A DNA stretch of 24,396 nucleotides from Peptoniphilus_A hominis. GTDB taxonomy: Bacteria; Bacillota; Clostridia; Tissierellales; Peptoniphilaceae. Position numbers and translations under genes: made by a program. This document shows positions 6,145-14,400 of this stretch, piece by piece; the first letter of the stretch is position 1; each line of letters opens with the position of its first letter. The DNA is taken from NCBI RefSeq assembly GCF_040096015.1, contig NZ_JBBMFO010000030.1, positions 1-24,396 of the forward strand. The letters run 5' to 3'. The notes under the pieces are model-generated. The model made no database searches. It saw only the letters and a program-made list of their open reading frames with translations, and had not been told where the DNA came from.

Positions 6145-6828
6145 GTAAAAAGAGGTGGAAAGGCATTATTAAAGACTTTAAGTCTAAAAAGGTATAAAAG
6201 TATGCCAGAGATAATAAAAATGTAAATATGACACCTAAAAGGCGATTAGAAAATTTAAGAAATGTTAGAAGACTTTTAGATGATAGTTAACAAGAGGGTC
6301 TAATTTTCACTGCTACTTATGCAGTGGGAATTGGACCTTTTTATATAAGCAAATTCTATTTCAAAATTGGTTACCAAGAAAGACTTCTTTTCACTGTTAA
6401 GTATAAGAGAGTAATTTATAGAATTTTGTTTCGTCAAGATAAATATTTTCTGAGGATCAAATTTTAAAAAGATTAATAGCTCTCGATAAATTTTGAACCT
6501 TAACAATTGAATAGACCAAGACAAGACGTTAATTATTTTTGGAGCGTAATAACCTATCCGCCAAGATCTTTCGGCTGAATAATTCTGCAAAAAAAGTTCT
6601 GCTAAGCAAAAAGAAAGAGAGCGATAAGTAAGAGTTTGAATATAGGGAGGGATACCCTATCCGCTATGAAGAAAATGAGGATAATGATACTTCTAAGGTT
6701 GAAGCCGGCTCATCCGGAATAGAGGCGGAGGTGAGATTCCTATGTTGCTAATCCAAAGCACTTGTCAATGTCGTAAAACTTAATTAAACAAATAATTATT
6801 AGATATAAAACTTTAGAGGAGGTATATA
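6145..6828 (+). other. Gene-free stretch with a terminator and decayed coding sequence
   Basis: Starts with a motif AGGTGGAAAGGCATT (6153 on) resembling that after the 57-aa ORF (1668 on), a small dyad AGACTT/AAGTCT, and the terminator 6297-6342. Beyond it, one plus-strand frame from about 6471 to 6751 reads as coding with four stops, ending in a clean 39-codon run (6632-6751) with FEYREGYPIRYEENED. That 3' part is richer in G+C than its surroundings. I do not recognise the family. Confidence 0.5.
6297..6342 (+). terminator. Strong terminator after the replication region
   Basis: A 17-bp stem, GGTCTAATTTTCACTGC (6297-6313) with GCAGTGGGAATTGGACC (6321-6337), including three G-T pairs, loop TACTTAT, then five T. 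It marks the end of the mobilisation/replication module. Confidence 0.85.
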
Positions 6829-6990
6829 TTGGACAATGACTGGAATGGATTGGCTGATTTAATAGCAAATCTGATTGCAAAATATGCTGGTGCTTTAGAT
6901 TTAGATAATCTGCCCGATCCAACGCCAGCAAAAAATCAAGAGATGAAAAATAGTTTTGACATGGCAAAAACACAAATTGAGACGGACTAA
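6829..6990 (+). CDS. 53-aa hypothetical protein upstream of the recombinase
   Basis: Starts with TTG at 6829, strongly supported by AGGAGG (6817-6822) six bases before it. The product begins MDNDWNGLADLIANLIAKYAG, a short amphipathic helix, then LDLDNLPDPTPAKN and an acidic tail. There is no signal or membrane segment. The promoter of the serine recombinase overlaps its last codons. Small acidic ORFs often precede large serine recombinases in clostridial elements. A regulator or directionality factor role is possible but unsupported. Confidence 0.6.
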   Translation: MDNDWNGLADLIANLIAKYAGALDLDNLPDPTPAKNQEMKNSFDMAKTQIETD

Positions 6991-7005
6991 TAAAAGTGTT
7001 ATAAT
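6977..7005 (+). promoter_or_regulatory. Promoter of the serine recombinase
   Basis: TTGAGA (6977-6982), 17-bp spacer, TATAAT (7000-7005), with an extended -10 TGT just before it. Start expected near 7012. It lies within the 3' end of the 53-aa ORF, giving a leader of about 70 nt. Confidence 0.8.
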
Positions 7006-7081
7006 ATACTTGAAATGATAGTCCAAACTCAAATCCAAAAAATTATATATGATATAGAAAAATTATATTGAGGTTAATGCT

Positions 7082-8758
7082 ATGTCAAAAGAAAAAATAA
7101 AAGTATACCTCTATACACGAGTATCTACGTCAATACAGATAGAGGGGTATTCGTTAGAGGCACAAAAATCACGAATGAAAGCTTTTGCTATTTACAACGA
7201 TTATGAAATTGTTGGAGAGTATGAAGATGCCGGAAAGTCAGGAAAGTCTATTGAAGGTAGAATACAGTTCAATCGAATGATGGAAGATATAAAATCTGGA
7301 AAAGATGGAGTATCTTTTGTTCTTGTGTTTAAGTTATCAAGATTTGCAAGAAATGCCGCTGATGTTCTTTCTACACTTCAGATAATGCAGGATTATGGAG
7401 TTAATCTTATCTGCGTTGAAGATGGCATTGATTCATCTAAAGATGCTGGGAAACTAATGATTTCTGTTTTATCAGCTGTGGCTGAAATAGAAAGAGAAAA
7501 CATTCGTATTCAAACAATGGAAGGTCGCATTCAAAAAGCAAGGGAAGGAAAATGGAATGGTGGTTTTGCTCCGTATGGATATAAACTTGAAGACGGCAAG
7601 CTGTTTATAAATGAGGAAGAGGCAGTTGCCATAAGAACGATTTTCGACCAGTACGTAGATACTACGATAGGAGCCAATGGGCTATCTAAATACTTAGAGA
7701 ATCATGGAATTAGAAAAATCCCAAGACAGAATGGTAAGAATCCTTTGTTTGATGCAGGTCTTATAAGAAAGATATTAAAGAATCCTGTATATAATGGAAA
7801 AATAGCATTTGGAAGAAGAACTTTAGAAAAAGTTCATGGCACAAGAAATGAATATAAGCAGGTTGAACAAGATGAATATCTAATATCTGAAGGGATACAC
7901 GAAGCTATAGTTTCCGATGAAGTTTGGCAAGCTGCTCAGGTTAAGCTAAAATCTCAAGCAAAGAAATATGAGCATGTGAATAAAGGAAAAGATACACGCA
8001 CGCACTTGCTTTCTGGAATTGTAAAATGCCCTATATGTGGAGCGGGAATGTTTGGAAACAAGTGTACCAAGAAAAAGAAAGATGGCACAAAGTATAAAGA
8101 TTTTTATTACTATGGTTGTAAACATAGGCAGATGATAAGAGGTCATAAGTGTACATTCAGTAAGCAAATTAGAGAAGAATTGTTAGATGATGCTATTGCA
8201 GAGGTGATTGTCAAGATTGTAAGTAATCCTAAATTTGCTTCTATGATGCAAGAAAAAATCAACATGAAGGTGGATACCTCTGAAATAGAAAAAGAAATAG
8301 ATAATTACCAAGAGGAATTGAGGAAGAGTCATTCTACAAAGTTTAAGCTAATTGAGGAAATAGATAATTTAGATGTTGAAGATAAGCATTATAAGAGAAG
8401 GAAACAGGATTTAGATGATAGACTATATCGTATGTATGATAAGATTGAAGACTTAGAATCATTGTTAATTGATGCGAAAGCAAAGAAACAGACTATTGAA
8501 GCTGAAAAACTCACAGGAGATAACATATATAAGGTTCTGATCTATTTTGATAAACTCTATAAAGTCATGAATGATGTAGAGCGTAGACAGTTAATTACAG
8601 CTTTGATTTCTGAAATTCAAGTTTATGAAGAAAAACAACCTAACGGACAATGGCTAAAATCAATTACTTTCAAGCTCCCAATTATAGACGATGATTTGAA
8701 TATAAGTTTGGATAATGATGAACAAGTTGAAGCTATAGCGTTGATACAAAAGATGTAA
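7082..8758 (+). CDS. Large serine recombinase (site-specific integrase/excisionase)
   Basis: 558 aa, usual size for the family. The N-terminal resolvase domain is residues 7-150, with catalytic S15 in YTRVSTS and the active-site Arg block KLSRFAR (R87, R90). The Recombinase domain is about 160-300 (GGFAPYGYKLEDG, RKILKNPVYNGKI). The zinc ribbon has C316 and C319 (CPIC) with C346 and C357. A long coiled coil follows at about 375-475. All key residues are present, so it looks functional. It would integrate and excise an element by attP x attB strand exchange with 2-bp overlaps. ATG 7082 follows GAGG. Which part of the window it moves is unclear, since no att duplication is evident. Confidence 0.93.
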   Translation: MSKEKIKVYLYTRVSTSIQIEGYSLEAQKSRMKAFAIYNDYEIVGEYEDAGKSGKSIEGRIQFNRMMEDIKSGKDGVSFVLVFKLSRFARNAADVLSTLQIMQDYGVNLICVEDGIDSSKDAGKLMISVLSAVAEIERENIRIQTMEGRIQKAREGKWNGGFAPYGYKLEDGKLFINEEEAVAIRTIFDQYVDTTIGANGLSKYLENHGIRKIPRQNGKNPLFDAGLIRKILKNPVYNGKIAFGRRTLEKVHGTRNEYKQVEQDEYLISEGIHEAIVSDEVWQAAQVKLKSQAKKYEHVNKGKDTRTHLLSGIVKCPICGAGMFGNKCTKKKKDGTKYKDFYYYGCKHRQMIRGHKCTFSKQIREELLDDAIAEVIVKIVSNPKFASMMQEKINMKVDTSEIEKEIDNYQEELRKSHSTKFKLIEEIDNLDVEDKHYKRRKQDLDDRLYRMYDKIEDLESLLIDAKAKKQTIEAEKLTGDNIYKVLIYFDKLYKVMNDVERRQLITALISEIQVYEEKQPNGQWLKSITFKLPIIDDDLNISLDNDEQVEAIALIQKM

Positions 8759-8925
8759 ACTTAGAAATCCTGCATTTCAAGCAGTTTTATAAGCATTTTG
8801 TCTTTGATAAAGATGAAGAAGGATACGTCAAAAGGACTCAAAAAAACTACATGGATGTAAGAGTAGTTTTGAGACTAGTATGAGGAAACACAAAAAATAT
8901 AATTAACCCATTTTGTACTTTCTAC

Positions 8926-8958
8926 AAGAGTAGCTTAAATAAGGCTGCTCTTTTTTTT
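8926..8958 (+). terminator. Terminator downstream of the recombinase
   Basis: AAGAGTAGC (8926-8934) pairs with GCTGCTCTT (8944-8952), 9 bp with one T-G pair, then eight T overlapping the stem end (8951-8958). Confidence 0.82.
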
Positions 8959-9008
8959 CTAGGAAGTGAGTATGTATAAATTTTAAATATAACTAATAAA
9001 ACAAAATT

Positions 9009-9100
9009 GGATTCCCGATAAGCAGAAGTTCAGACTTCCGAAAATCGGAATTCAAGAACTCCGAATAACAGATTTCTAGAAATCCGAAAATCGGAGAGTA
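9009..9100 (+). repeat. Four tandem 23-bp dyad repeats (iteron-like array 2)
   Basis: Units of 23 bp start at 9009, 9032, 9055 and 9078. The second has the perfect dyad TTCCGAAAATCGGAA and the fourth TCCGAAAATCGGA; the first and third are weaker. Units 1 and 2 closely match units 1 and 2 of the array at 3894-3962. It lies about 105 bp before the AbiE -35 box. Confidence 0.85.
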
Positions 9101-9144
9101 ACTATAATAATATTAGTAATATTGAGTTAAGAAATAATGATTTT

Positions 9145-9177
9145 AAAAAGGGAGTAATGATTCGTTACATCCTTTTT
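9145..9177 (+). terminator. Conserved AGGGAGTAA hairpin, terminator-like here
   Basis: AAAGGGAGTAA (9147-9157) and TTACATCCTTT (9165-9175) pair with the same central A-A mismatch as the hairpin at 3850-3876, loop TGATTCG, followed by T to 9177. Here the T run makes a terminator plausible. Confidence 0.65.
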
Positions 9178-9204
9178 CAAAAAATGGAAAACTCATAAGC
9201 CAAC

Positions 9205-9240
9205 TTTACATATTCGCTTTTATAACATATAATAAAAGCG
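9205..9240 (+). promoter_or_regulatory. AbiE promoter with overlapping operator dyad
   Basis: TTTACA (9205-9210), 17-bp spacer, TATAAT (9228-9233). A perfect 9-bp inverted repeat, CGCTTTTAT (9215-9223) and ATAAAAGCG (9232-9240), spans the spacer and -10. AbiEi antitoxins bind inverted repeats in their own promoter and repress it, so this is the likely autoregulatory site. Confidence 0.75.
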
Positions 9241-9260
9241 TAGATGAGAGGAGGCGGACT

Positions 9261-9848
9261 ATGAATACACTTAAAGAATATATACAAGAAAATTTAGTAA
9301 TAACTAACAAAGAAGCAGAAGAACTTGGATATACTAGGCATAATCTATCAGAATTAACAAAAATCGGACAATTAGAAAGATTAAGACCAGGACTATATCA
9401 ATTAAAAGGAAAAGTAATAGACGATTTTGTTTTAATATCATCAAATAGTAATCGAATTATATTTTCCCATCAAACAGCCCTATACCTCCATGACCTATCA
9501 GATAGGACTCCAAATGTATTTCATATATCTGTACCCCAAGGCTACAATGCAAGCCATATTAAAAAAAGATATGAGGATCTACAAGTTCACTATGTAAAAA
9601 AAGATTTATACGAACTAGGAAAGACAGAAATAAAATCACCACAAGGCAATCATATCTCAGTTTACGATATAGATCGAACAATTTGCGACATCATAATCGA
9701 CAGAGAAAAAATAGATAAACAAATTTTTACAGAAGCCATAAAAAGATACTTTAAATCACAAAATAAAAATCTAAGACGACTCATAAAATACAGTAGACTA
9801 TTTAAAATAGAAGATGAAATTAGAAAATATATGGAGGTATTATCGTGA
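9261..9848 (+). CDS. abiEi: AbiEi antitoxin of a type IV toxin-antitoxin system
   Basis: 195 aa, usual length. The N-terminal winged helix is about 1-50 (ITNKEAEELGYTRHNLSELTKIGQLERLRPGLYQL), the family's DNA-binding domain. The C-terminal antitoxin domain is about 60-195 (FSHQTALYLHDLSDRTPNVFHISVPQGY, VYDIDRTICDIIIDREKID). In characterised systems this protein represses its operon and counteracts the toxin without stable complex formation, and the pair causes phage abortive infection. ATG 9261 follows GAGGAGG. Its stop overlaps the toxin start (GTGA), so translation is coupled. The last 20 codons are duplicated in the remnant at 1981. Confidence 0.92.
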   Translation: MNTLKEYIQENLVITNKEAEELGYTRHNLSELTKIGQLERLRPGLYQLKGKVIDDFVLISSNSNRIIFSHQTALYLHDLSDRTPNVFHISVPQGYNASHIKKRYEDLQVHYVKKDLYELGKTEIKSPQGNHISVYDIDRTICDIIIDREKIDKQIFTEAIKRYFKSQNKNLRRLIKYSRLFKIEDEIRKYMEVLS

Positions 9849-10687
9849 TTAATATCGAGAGTATAAAGGGAAAGATAAGAAGTTTAGCAGAGAAGAAAAA
9901 TCTGAAGTCGCAAGAAGTTCTGCAAATATATTTCTTCGAAAGATTTTTAGAAAGGCTATCCAAATCAAATTACAAAAATAATTTTGTCATAAAAGGAGGA
10001 TTCCTAATATCTTCCTTAATTGGAATTGAAAATAGAACAACTATGGATATGGACACAACCATTAAAGGCATAGCTCTAAAAGAAGAAAAAATAAAAGAAA
10101 TAGTTCAAGAAATTATTAATATCAATGCAGATGATGGAATAAAATTTGAAATAAAAGACATCTCTTATATTAGAGAAGAAGACGAGTACGAGAACTTTAG
10201 AATTTCACTAATAGCAAATGTTGGAAAAACTAAAAACCCAATGAAACTTGACCTAACAACAGGAGATGCAATAACACCAAGGGAAATAGAATACATCTAC
10301 CCTTGTATCTTTAGCAAAGAAGATATAAAAATAATGGCATATCCATTAGAAACAATTTTAGCAGAAAAATATGAAACCATAATCAGAAGAAATATAACAA
10401 CAACACGAATGAGAGACTTTTACGACCTCTACACCCTCTACAAACTAAAAAAAGACCAGATAGATTATGAAATTTTAAAAGAAGCAATAGAGAGAACCTC
10501 AAAGAAAAGAGGAAGCCGGGAGATAATGCAAGACTATAAGGAAATAATTGAGGACATAAAAGAAGATTCATACCTAAGATCCTTATGGGAAGTATATCTC
10601 AGTGAAAATAAGTATATTGGAGATTTGACCTTTGATAGGGTTGTTGATGTGGTAATAATTTTATCAAATAGGATTAATGAGATGTAA
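9845..10687 (+). CDS. abiEii: AbiEii nucleotidyltransferase toxin
   Basis: 280 aa, usual length. All four family motifs are visible: KGGFLISSL (50-58) with TTMDMD (65-70, the metal-binding Asp pair), MKLDLTTGD (133-141), LAEKYETII (172-180) and RMRDFYDLY (188-196). Relatives are GTP- or CTP-using nucleotidyltransferases that block growth, in some cases by modifying tRNA 3' ends. Start is GTG 9845, overlapping the abiEi stop by four bases. No key residue is missing, so the toxin looks active. The same 5' end and middle part occur as fragments around the AraC/GyrI gene at 2184. Confidence 0.92.
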   Translation: MINIESIKGKIRSLAEKKNLKSQEVLQIYFFERFLERLSKSNYKNNFVIKGGFLISSLIGIENRTTMDMDTTIKGIALKEEKIKEIVQEIININADDGIKFEIKDISYIREEDEYENFRISLIANVGKTKNPMKLDLTTGDAITPREIEYIYPCIFSKEDIKIMAYPLETILAEKYETIIRRNITTTRMRDFYDLYTLYKLKKDQIDYEILKEAIERTSKKRGSREIMQDYKEIIEDIKEDSYLRSLWEVYLSENKYIGDLTFDRVVDVVIILSNRINEM

Positions 10688-10744
10688 TATTCCAGACACT
10701 GTCTGGGAAATCATAGACAAGAAATATTAAAGACTAAAGAAGTG

Positions 10745-10765
10745 GAATTAATCTAATTCTTTTTT
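10745..10765 (+). terminator. Possible weak terminator after AbiE
   Basis: GAATTA (10745-10750) and TAATTC (10754-10759) with loop ATC, then six T. The stem is short and AT-rich. A CCAGAC/GTCTGG hairpin lies just after the abiEii stop without a T run. Confidence 0.4.
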
Positions 10766-10858
10766 ACCTTTTGATCAGAGTATTTAAAACTAAAAAATTG
10801 TATGTCAATTGTTCAGCCTAAGTAGATAATAAAAAAGTGTAAACAATAAGGAAGTAGT

Positions 10859-12040
10859 ATGGAAGTATTAAGAGCTCGCAGTTTATATGATTATATTAAA
10901 ATTCTTAAAGAAAAAAATTTATTGGATGCATATTTTAGGGGAGAATCTAGGAAATATACAAATATTGCAGCATCATGTTATAGAGATAATTTTAATGACT
11001 CAGATAGATCTATAATTGATGAGATGATATATGAATATTTCTATGAGGTTAGTGCACAATTAAGTGATATTGAAAAGTCAAATTTTATATCATATTCACA
11101 ACACCATGGATTGCCTACAAATTTAATAGATATTACAAGTTCAGCTTTAGTAGCTTTATACTTTTCATGTTGTGATAACTTTGAATACACAGGATATATC
11201 CATGTATTTAGGAAAAATAATTTCATAAAATTTAGTGATGAAATTTCAGGAAGAAAAATATAATACTTTTATAATGATTTAATCGAACAAAATGAAACAA
11301 AAGTTATGTTTTATAATAAATTATTAGAATTTTATAAGAATAATAGAAAAGGATTCATAATTTCATTATCTAATAATTTAAATATGATCAAAGTTTTATT
11401 GAAAAAAAGTAAACACAATTTACAAACGCATGAAATAATAAAAGCTGTAGATTGGTATGATATGGGAATTAAAGAAGGATACATTATGGATAGGCCAAAT
11501 GAATTAAATCAAAGGCTACTTCAAGTATTTCTTAAAAACAAAAATGAAGAGTTGGATATGTGGAGGGATATTTTTTTCCAATTATCAAAATTAACAAATT
11601 ATTCATTTGAACTAAAAATACAGAAATTAGAAGATTATGTAATAATATATTTAACAACTTTTACATATTTGTTAATTAAAAAGTATGGTAATAATATTTA
11701 TGAAGTACCTGATTTTCCAATGATATTATATTACCCTAATATTAATTTTGATAGAATGACATTGCAATCTGGTAGATTTATTTATCAAAATATTTTATAT
11801 TCACCATTTAATATTTTGAATAAACAAGAAAAGAGAGACTATATACAGAAAATAGTTCCTGATATTTCCATAGAAATTGAAAATAAAATAGAAATTGTAA
11901 AAGATTTAGATTTATTAGGGATAAATAGAAAAAAATTATTTAACGATCCTGATAACATAGCTAAATATGTGTATAAAAAGAGTAAAGTGAGAAAATCAAA
12001 ATATGAATTACTAGAAGATTTTTATATAGAAGAGGTATAA
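10859..12040 (+). pseudogene. FRG-domain protein split by one in-frame TAA
   Basis: Residues 24-33 (AYFRGESRKY) and 81-104 (QHHGLPTNLIDITSSALVALYFSC) are the FRG-domain hallmarks. Codon 135 is TAA (11261-11263), and the same frame stays open for another 258 codons to 12040. That part has the family's late motif MTLQSGRFIYQ and a basic C terminus. Read through, it is a 393-codon protein of typical FRG length. The next ATG (11306) has no ribosome site, so restart is unlikely. Start ATG 10859 follows AAGGAAGT. FRG proteins are common in phage-defence islands, but their biochemical role is not established. It sits between AbiE and SIR2-HerA, and its very low G+C matches the SIR2-HerA pair. The nonsense change looks recent because no frameshift accompanies it. 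Confidence 0.85.
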
Positions 12041-12370
12041 GAAATTATCCTTTTATATAAATTCTACATTAAACAAAGAAGATATTTAAAATTGAATCAA
12101 TGTTGGAGTCAAATACCATACTATAGAAAACTTTAAAGTAAGTAATTTTCAATTATTTTAAAAGATGACGATGGGAATTTATATCAATTGTTAATCATAT
12201 TGCGATAAGATTAAAGATTTAGAAAACCAAAATAGAGAGATTTTGTAACAATAGTCGGAAAGTAAAAACAAGCATTGATAATAACGGAAAGGAACATAAG
12301 AATGTTCGTATCTTGTCTTCTAAGCTCTTAAAAGCAAAAGAACAAGTAAGGAAGTCAAGGCAAGGATAAA

Positions 12371-12460
12371 AAGTCCATATTAGTGCAAATAAAAAGCTTT
12401 AAGACAGATGACAAAACTAAGTCAAATAAGAAAGAATATAGCAAAGGTGCAGAGAGGTAA
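12371..12460 (+). pseudogene. Mobilisation gene 3' remnant (relaxase-like tail)
   Basis: A 29-codon run, KSILVQIKSFKTDDK ... KGAER then TAA, resembles the C terminus of the relaxase at the start of the window (PSVIAQIKKFQDQ ... MDQER). The stop overlaps the terminator stem. Only the tail remains, so identification is tentative; a PcfB-type tail is the alternative. Confidence 0.35.
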
Positions 12461-12493
12461 ATAAAGGCAGTCTTCGGACTGCCTTTATTTTTT
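12459..12493 (+). terminator. Strong UUCG-loop terminator
   Basis: Perfect 14-bp stem, AAATAAAGGCAGTC (12459-12472) with GACTGCCTTTATTT (12477-12490), closed by a TTCG tetraloop and followed by T to 12493. A-rich flanks could let it work in both directions. Confidence 0.9.
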
Positions 12494-12604
12494 GCTCAAT
12501 TTAACGCAGTAAATCATATAATTGAAAGGAATCTGTGTTATATGCTATAATTAAATAGTTAATCTATACTTTTAGAAAGGTAAAATATAGAATTGGAGAA
12601 TGAT

Positions 12605-12817
12605 ATGGGATTTTCATATAATAAATTATGGAAGTTATTAATATATAAAAATATGAAAAAAACAGACTTACAATGTGCAATTTCAACAACTCCCAAGATA
12701 ATAGCAAAAATGGGAAGAGACGAAAATGTAAGTTTGGAACCATTATGAAAGATTTGTGAGTATTTTAAATGTGATATTGGAGATATTATTGAATACATAA
12801 GAAAGGACGAAGAATAA
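12605..12817 (+). pseudogene. Cro/C1-type HTH regulator with an internal stop
   Basis: Reads MGFSYNKLWKLLIYKNMKKT ... KIIAKMGRDENVSLEPL, TGA at 12746-12748, then KICEYFKCDIGDIIEYIRKDEE to the TAA at 12815. This is the 70-residue XRE-type regulator that often precedes DNA methyltransferase or defence genes. The stop sits at the usual Leu/Met position of the last helix. TTGGAG precedes the ATG. The truncated 47-residue peptide lacks the last helices and is probably inactive. Confidence 0.8.
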
Positions 12818-13230
12818 TCAAATGAGAACTATTGGTGTTAAGAATTTAATTTTATAATCCATAATAGAATTAATTAAACAAAATATAATAGATTTTAAGA
12901 GTATATTAGATGTATTTGACTGTTCGTGAGTTGTATATTGAGAATTTAAAAATCTTGGATATAATATCAACTCTAATGATTTGATGTATTTTTCTTCTGT
13001 TCTGTTAATAGGGACAAAGGGGATAAATTCAAGTAAGTGATGTAGCTATAAATAGAGAAAACTCTATTATACTTTGCAGAAGAATTAAATGTAGGTAGAT
13101 TATACTATGTTGATTGATTTAAGATTCTGATAATAATGATGTATATGTAGTAAATATTATGGATCATAACAATCTTAAAATTGCTTCTGAAGATAGCAAT
13201 TATTATATAATTTAATAAATGGAGGGCATA
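12818..13230 (+). other. Decayed sequence before SIR2
   Basis: Plus-strand frames contain many stops but short stretches look coding (NLGYNINSNDLMYFSSVLLIG, and VYVVNIMDHNNLKIASEDSN near 13140-13200 in another frame). This suggests an old gene lost by point mutations and frameshifts; I cannot name it. A TATAAT at 13206-13211 could serve the SIR2-HerA operon, but a good -35 is not seen. Confidence 0.45.
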
Positions 13231-14400
13231 GTGAAAGTCAATGAATTTAAGGATGTATTTTCTGAAGAGTCATATATGGATTCGGATAAATTAGATGAAC
13301 TGATAAGAGGCAAAAGTATTAATTTTTTAATAGGTGCTGGAGCAAGTGTACCTATTTATCCCACATTAAGCTTTGGTGAAGGCTATCCGAGCTTTGAAGA
13401 CATAGTAAGTAACTCGATGTTATATCAGGACTCAAAAACTTTTATGTATATTTTTTATTTTATGAAATGGATAAAACAAATGGGTATCAATTCAGAAGAA
13501 TTTGTTAAATTATATTCTAATCATGAAGTTTTTATTAATTATAAAAAATTAGTAAAATGTATTTATGAATTTTTACAAACTGAAAGCAATGAGGTACCAA
13601 AGAGGGTTAATATATTTACCACTAATTATGATTTGCTTTTTGAAAGAGCTTTTGATGAGTTTTTATTCAATAATCCATTGATATACTTCAATGATGGTTC
13701 GAGAGGTTTTTTTAATAAGAGTATTAATAATAAGAACTTTTATTTAAATGTAACACATAGTGGTTATAATGATAACTATAGACGTGAGGTTCCAACTATT
13801 AATTTATTCAAGCTGCATGGATCTTTATCCTGGAAATTAGAGGATAATAGAATTCTAGTAAATGAAAACAACTATTTAATAGATGATATAAAGCAAATTA
13901 TTGATAATTTGAACTTAGATACTATAAAAATAGAAAATATTTTTAATGAATGTATTTCTACTGATACATTTGAATTTATTCAAAAATTAAACATGAAAAT
14001 AAAAGCGGAAAATATGAGAAGGGACTTATTAGATAATTTCTTTTACCAATATTCTAAACTTCCTATAATAAATCCAAATAAATATAAGTTTTTTAAGACT
14101 GTTTCAGAACAACATTACTATCAATTAATAAGATCTTTTAGTTATGAATTAGAGCGTAAGCAAGCTATACTAATTGTATTTGGATTTTCATTTGCAGATG
14201 AACATATTAAAGATATATTTGAAAGGTCTTTATTAAATCCAGAATTGCAGGTAATCCTAATTTCATATTCCAAGAGTGGTCAAAAGTATTTAAAAAGTAT
14301 ATTTGGTGGCTATAAAAATATTATTTTTTTACCAGAGAAATTTGAGAACAATAATGGAGATTTTAAGTATTTACTTTCATTGTTAGGAGAAATTAATTGA
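13231..14400 (+). CDS. SIR2-family NADase-type subunit of a SIR2-HerA defence system
   Basis: 389 aa from GTG 13231. Sirtuin-fold hallmarks are NFLIGAGAS (31-39, NAD binding), FTTNYD (129-134, with the catalytic-type Asn132) and LFKLHGSLSW (192-201, His196), with a late IVFGFSFADEHI motif. In characterised SIR2-HerA/Nezha and related systems, this domain depletes NAD+ on phage infection and aborts growth. I prefer GTG 13231 because GGAGGG (13221-13226) precedes it; the ATG at 13219 overlaps that site and has none of its own. Its stop overlaps the HerA start (TTGA), so the pair is translationally coupled. The missing preceding regulator is represented only by a broken HTH gene. Confidence 0.9.
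   Translation: MKVNEFKDVFSEESYMDSDKLDELIRGKSINFLIGAGASVPIYPTLSFGEGYPSFEDIVSNSMLYQDSKTFMYIFYFMKWIKQMGINSEEFVKLYSNHEVFINYKKLVKCIYEFLQTESNEVPKRVNIFTTNYDLLFERAFDEFLFNNPLIYFNDGSRGFFNKSINNKNFYLNVTHSGYNDNYRREVPTINLFKLHGSLSWKLEDNRILVNENNYLIDDIKQIIDNLNLDTIKIENIFNECISTDTFEFIQKLNMKIKAENMRRDLLDNFFYQYSKLPIINPNKYKFFKTVSEQHYYQLIRSFSYELERKQAILIVFGFSFADEHIKDIFERSLLNPELQVILISYSKSGQKYLKSIFGGYKNIIFLPEKFENNNGDFKYLLSLLGEIN

Larger units (their letters stand above)
8759..9204 (+). other. Intergenic region between recombinase and AbiE
   Basis: No intact gene. A short open run (about 8760-8882) ends FDKDEEGYVKRTQKNYMDVR and may be the tail of a lost gene; I cannot identify it. Then come the recombinase terminator, the 23-bp dyad array 2, the conserved AGGGAGTAA hairpin and the AbiE promoter, each listed separately. 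Confidence 0.5.
12041..12604 (+). other. Decayed stretch with terminator before the HTH remnant
   Basis: No intact gene. The central part (about 12240-12460) is Lys-rich with short open frames broken by stops and ends in a relaxase-like tail (12371-12460), then a strong terminator (12459-12493). A promoter-like TATGCTATAAT is at about 12541-12551, before the broken HTH gene. Confidence 0.5.

Noticed and set aside
6300..6590. 96-aa open frame on the minus strand
   Set aside because: No ribosome site, no recognised motif, overlaps a strong plus-strand terminator and lies in decayed sequence.
7082..8758. Attachment site for the serine recombinase near its gene
   Set aside because: I looked for duplicated short cores near 6990-7080 and 8760-9000 and saw none I could defend; the element's second border may be outside the window.
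9009..9100. CRISPR array
   Set aside because: The 23-bp units are contiguous without unique spacers and there are no cas genes.
11306..12040. Independent 244-aa gene after the FRG stop
   Set aside because: Exactly in frame with the FRG gene, no ribosome site before ATG 11306, and it carries the late FRG-family motif; it is the second part of the same gene.
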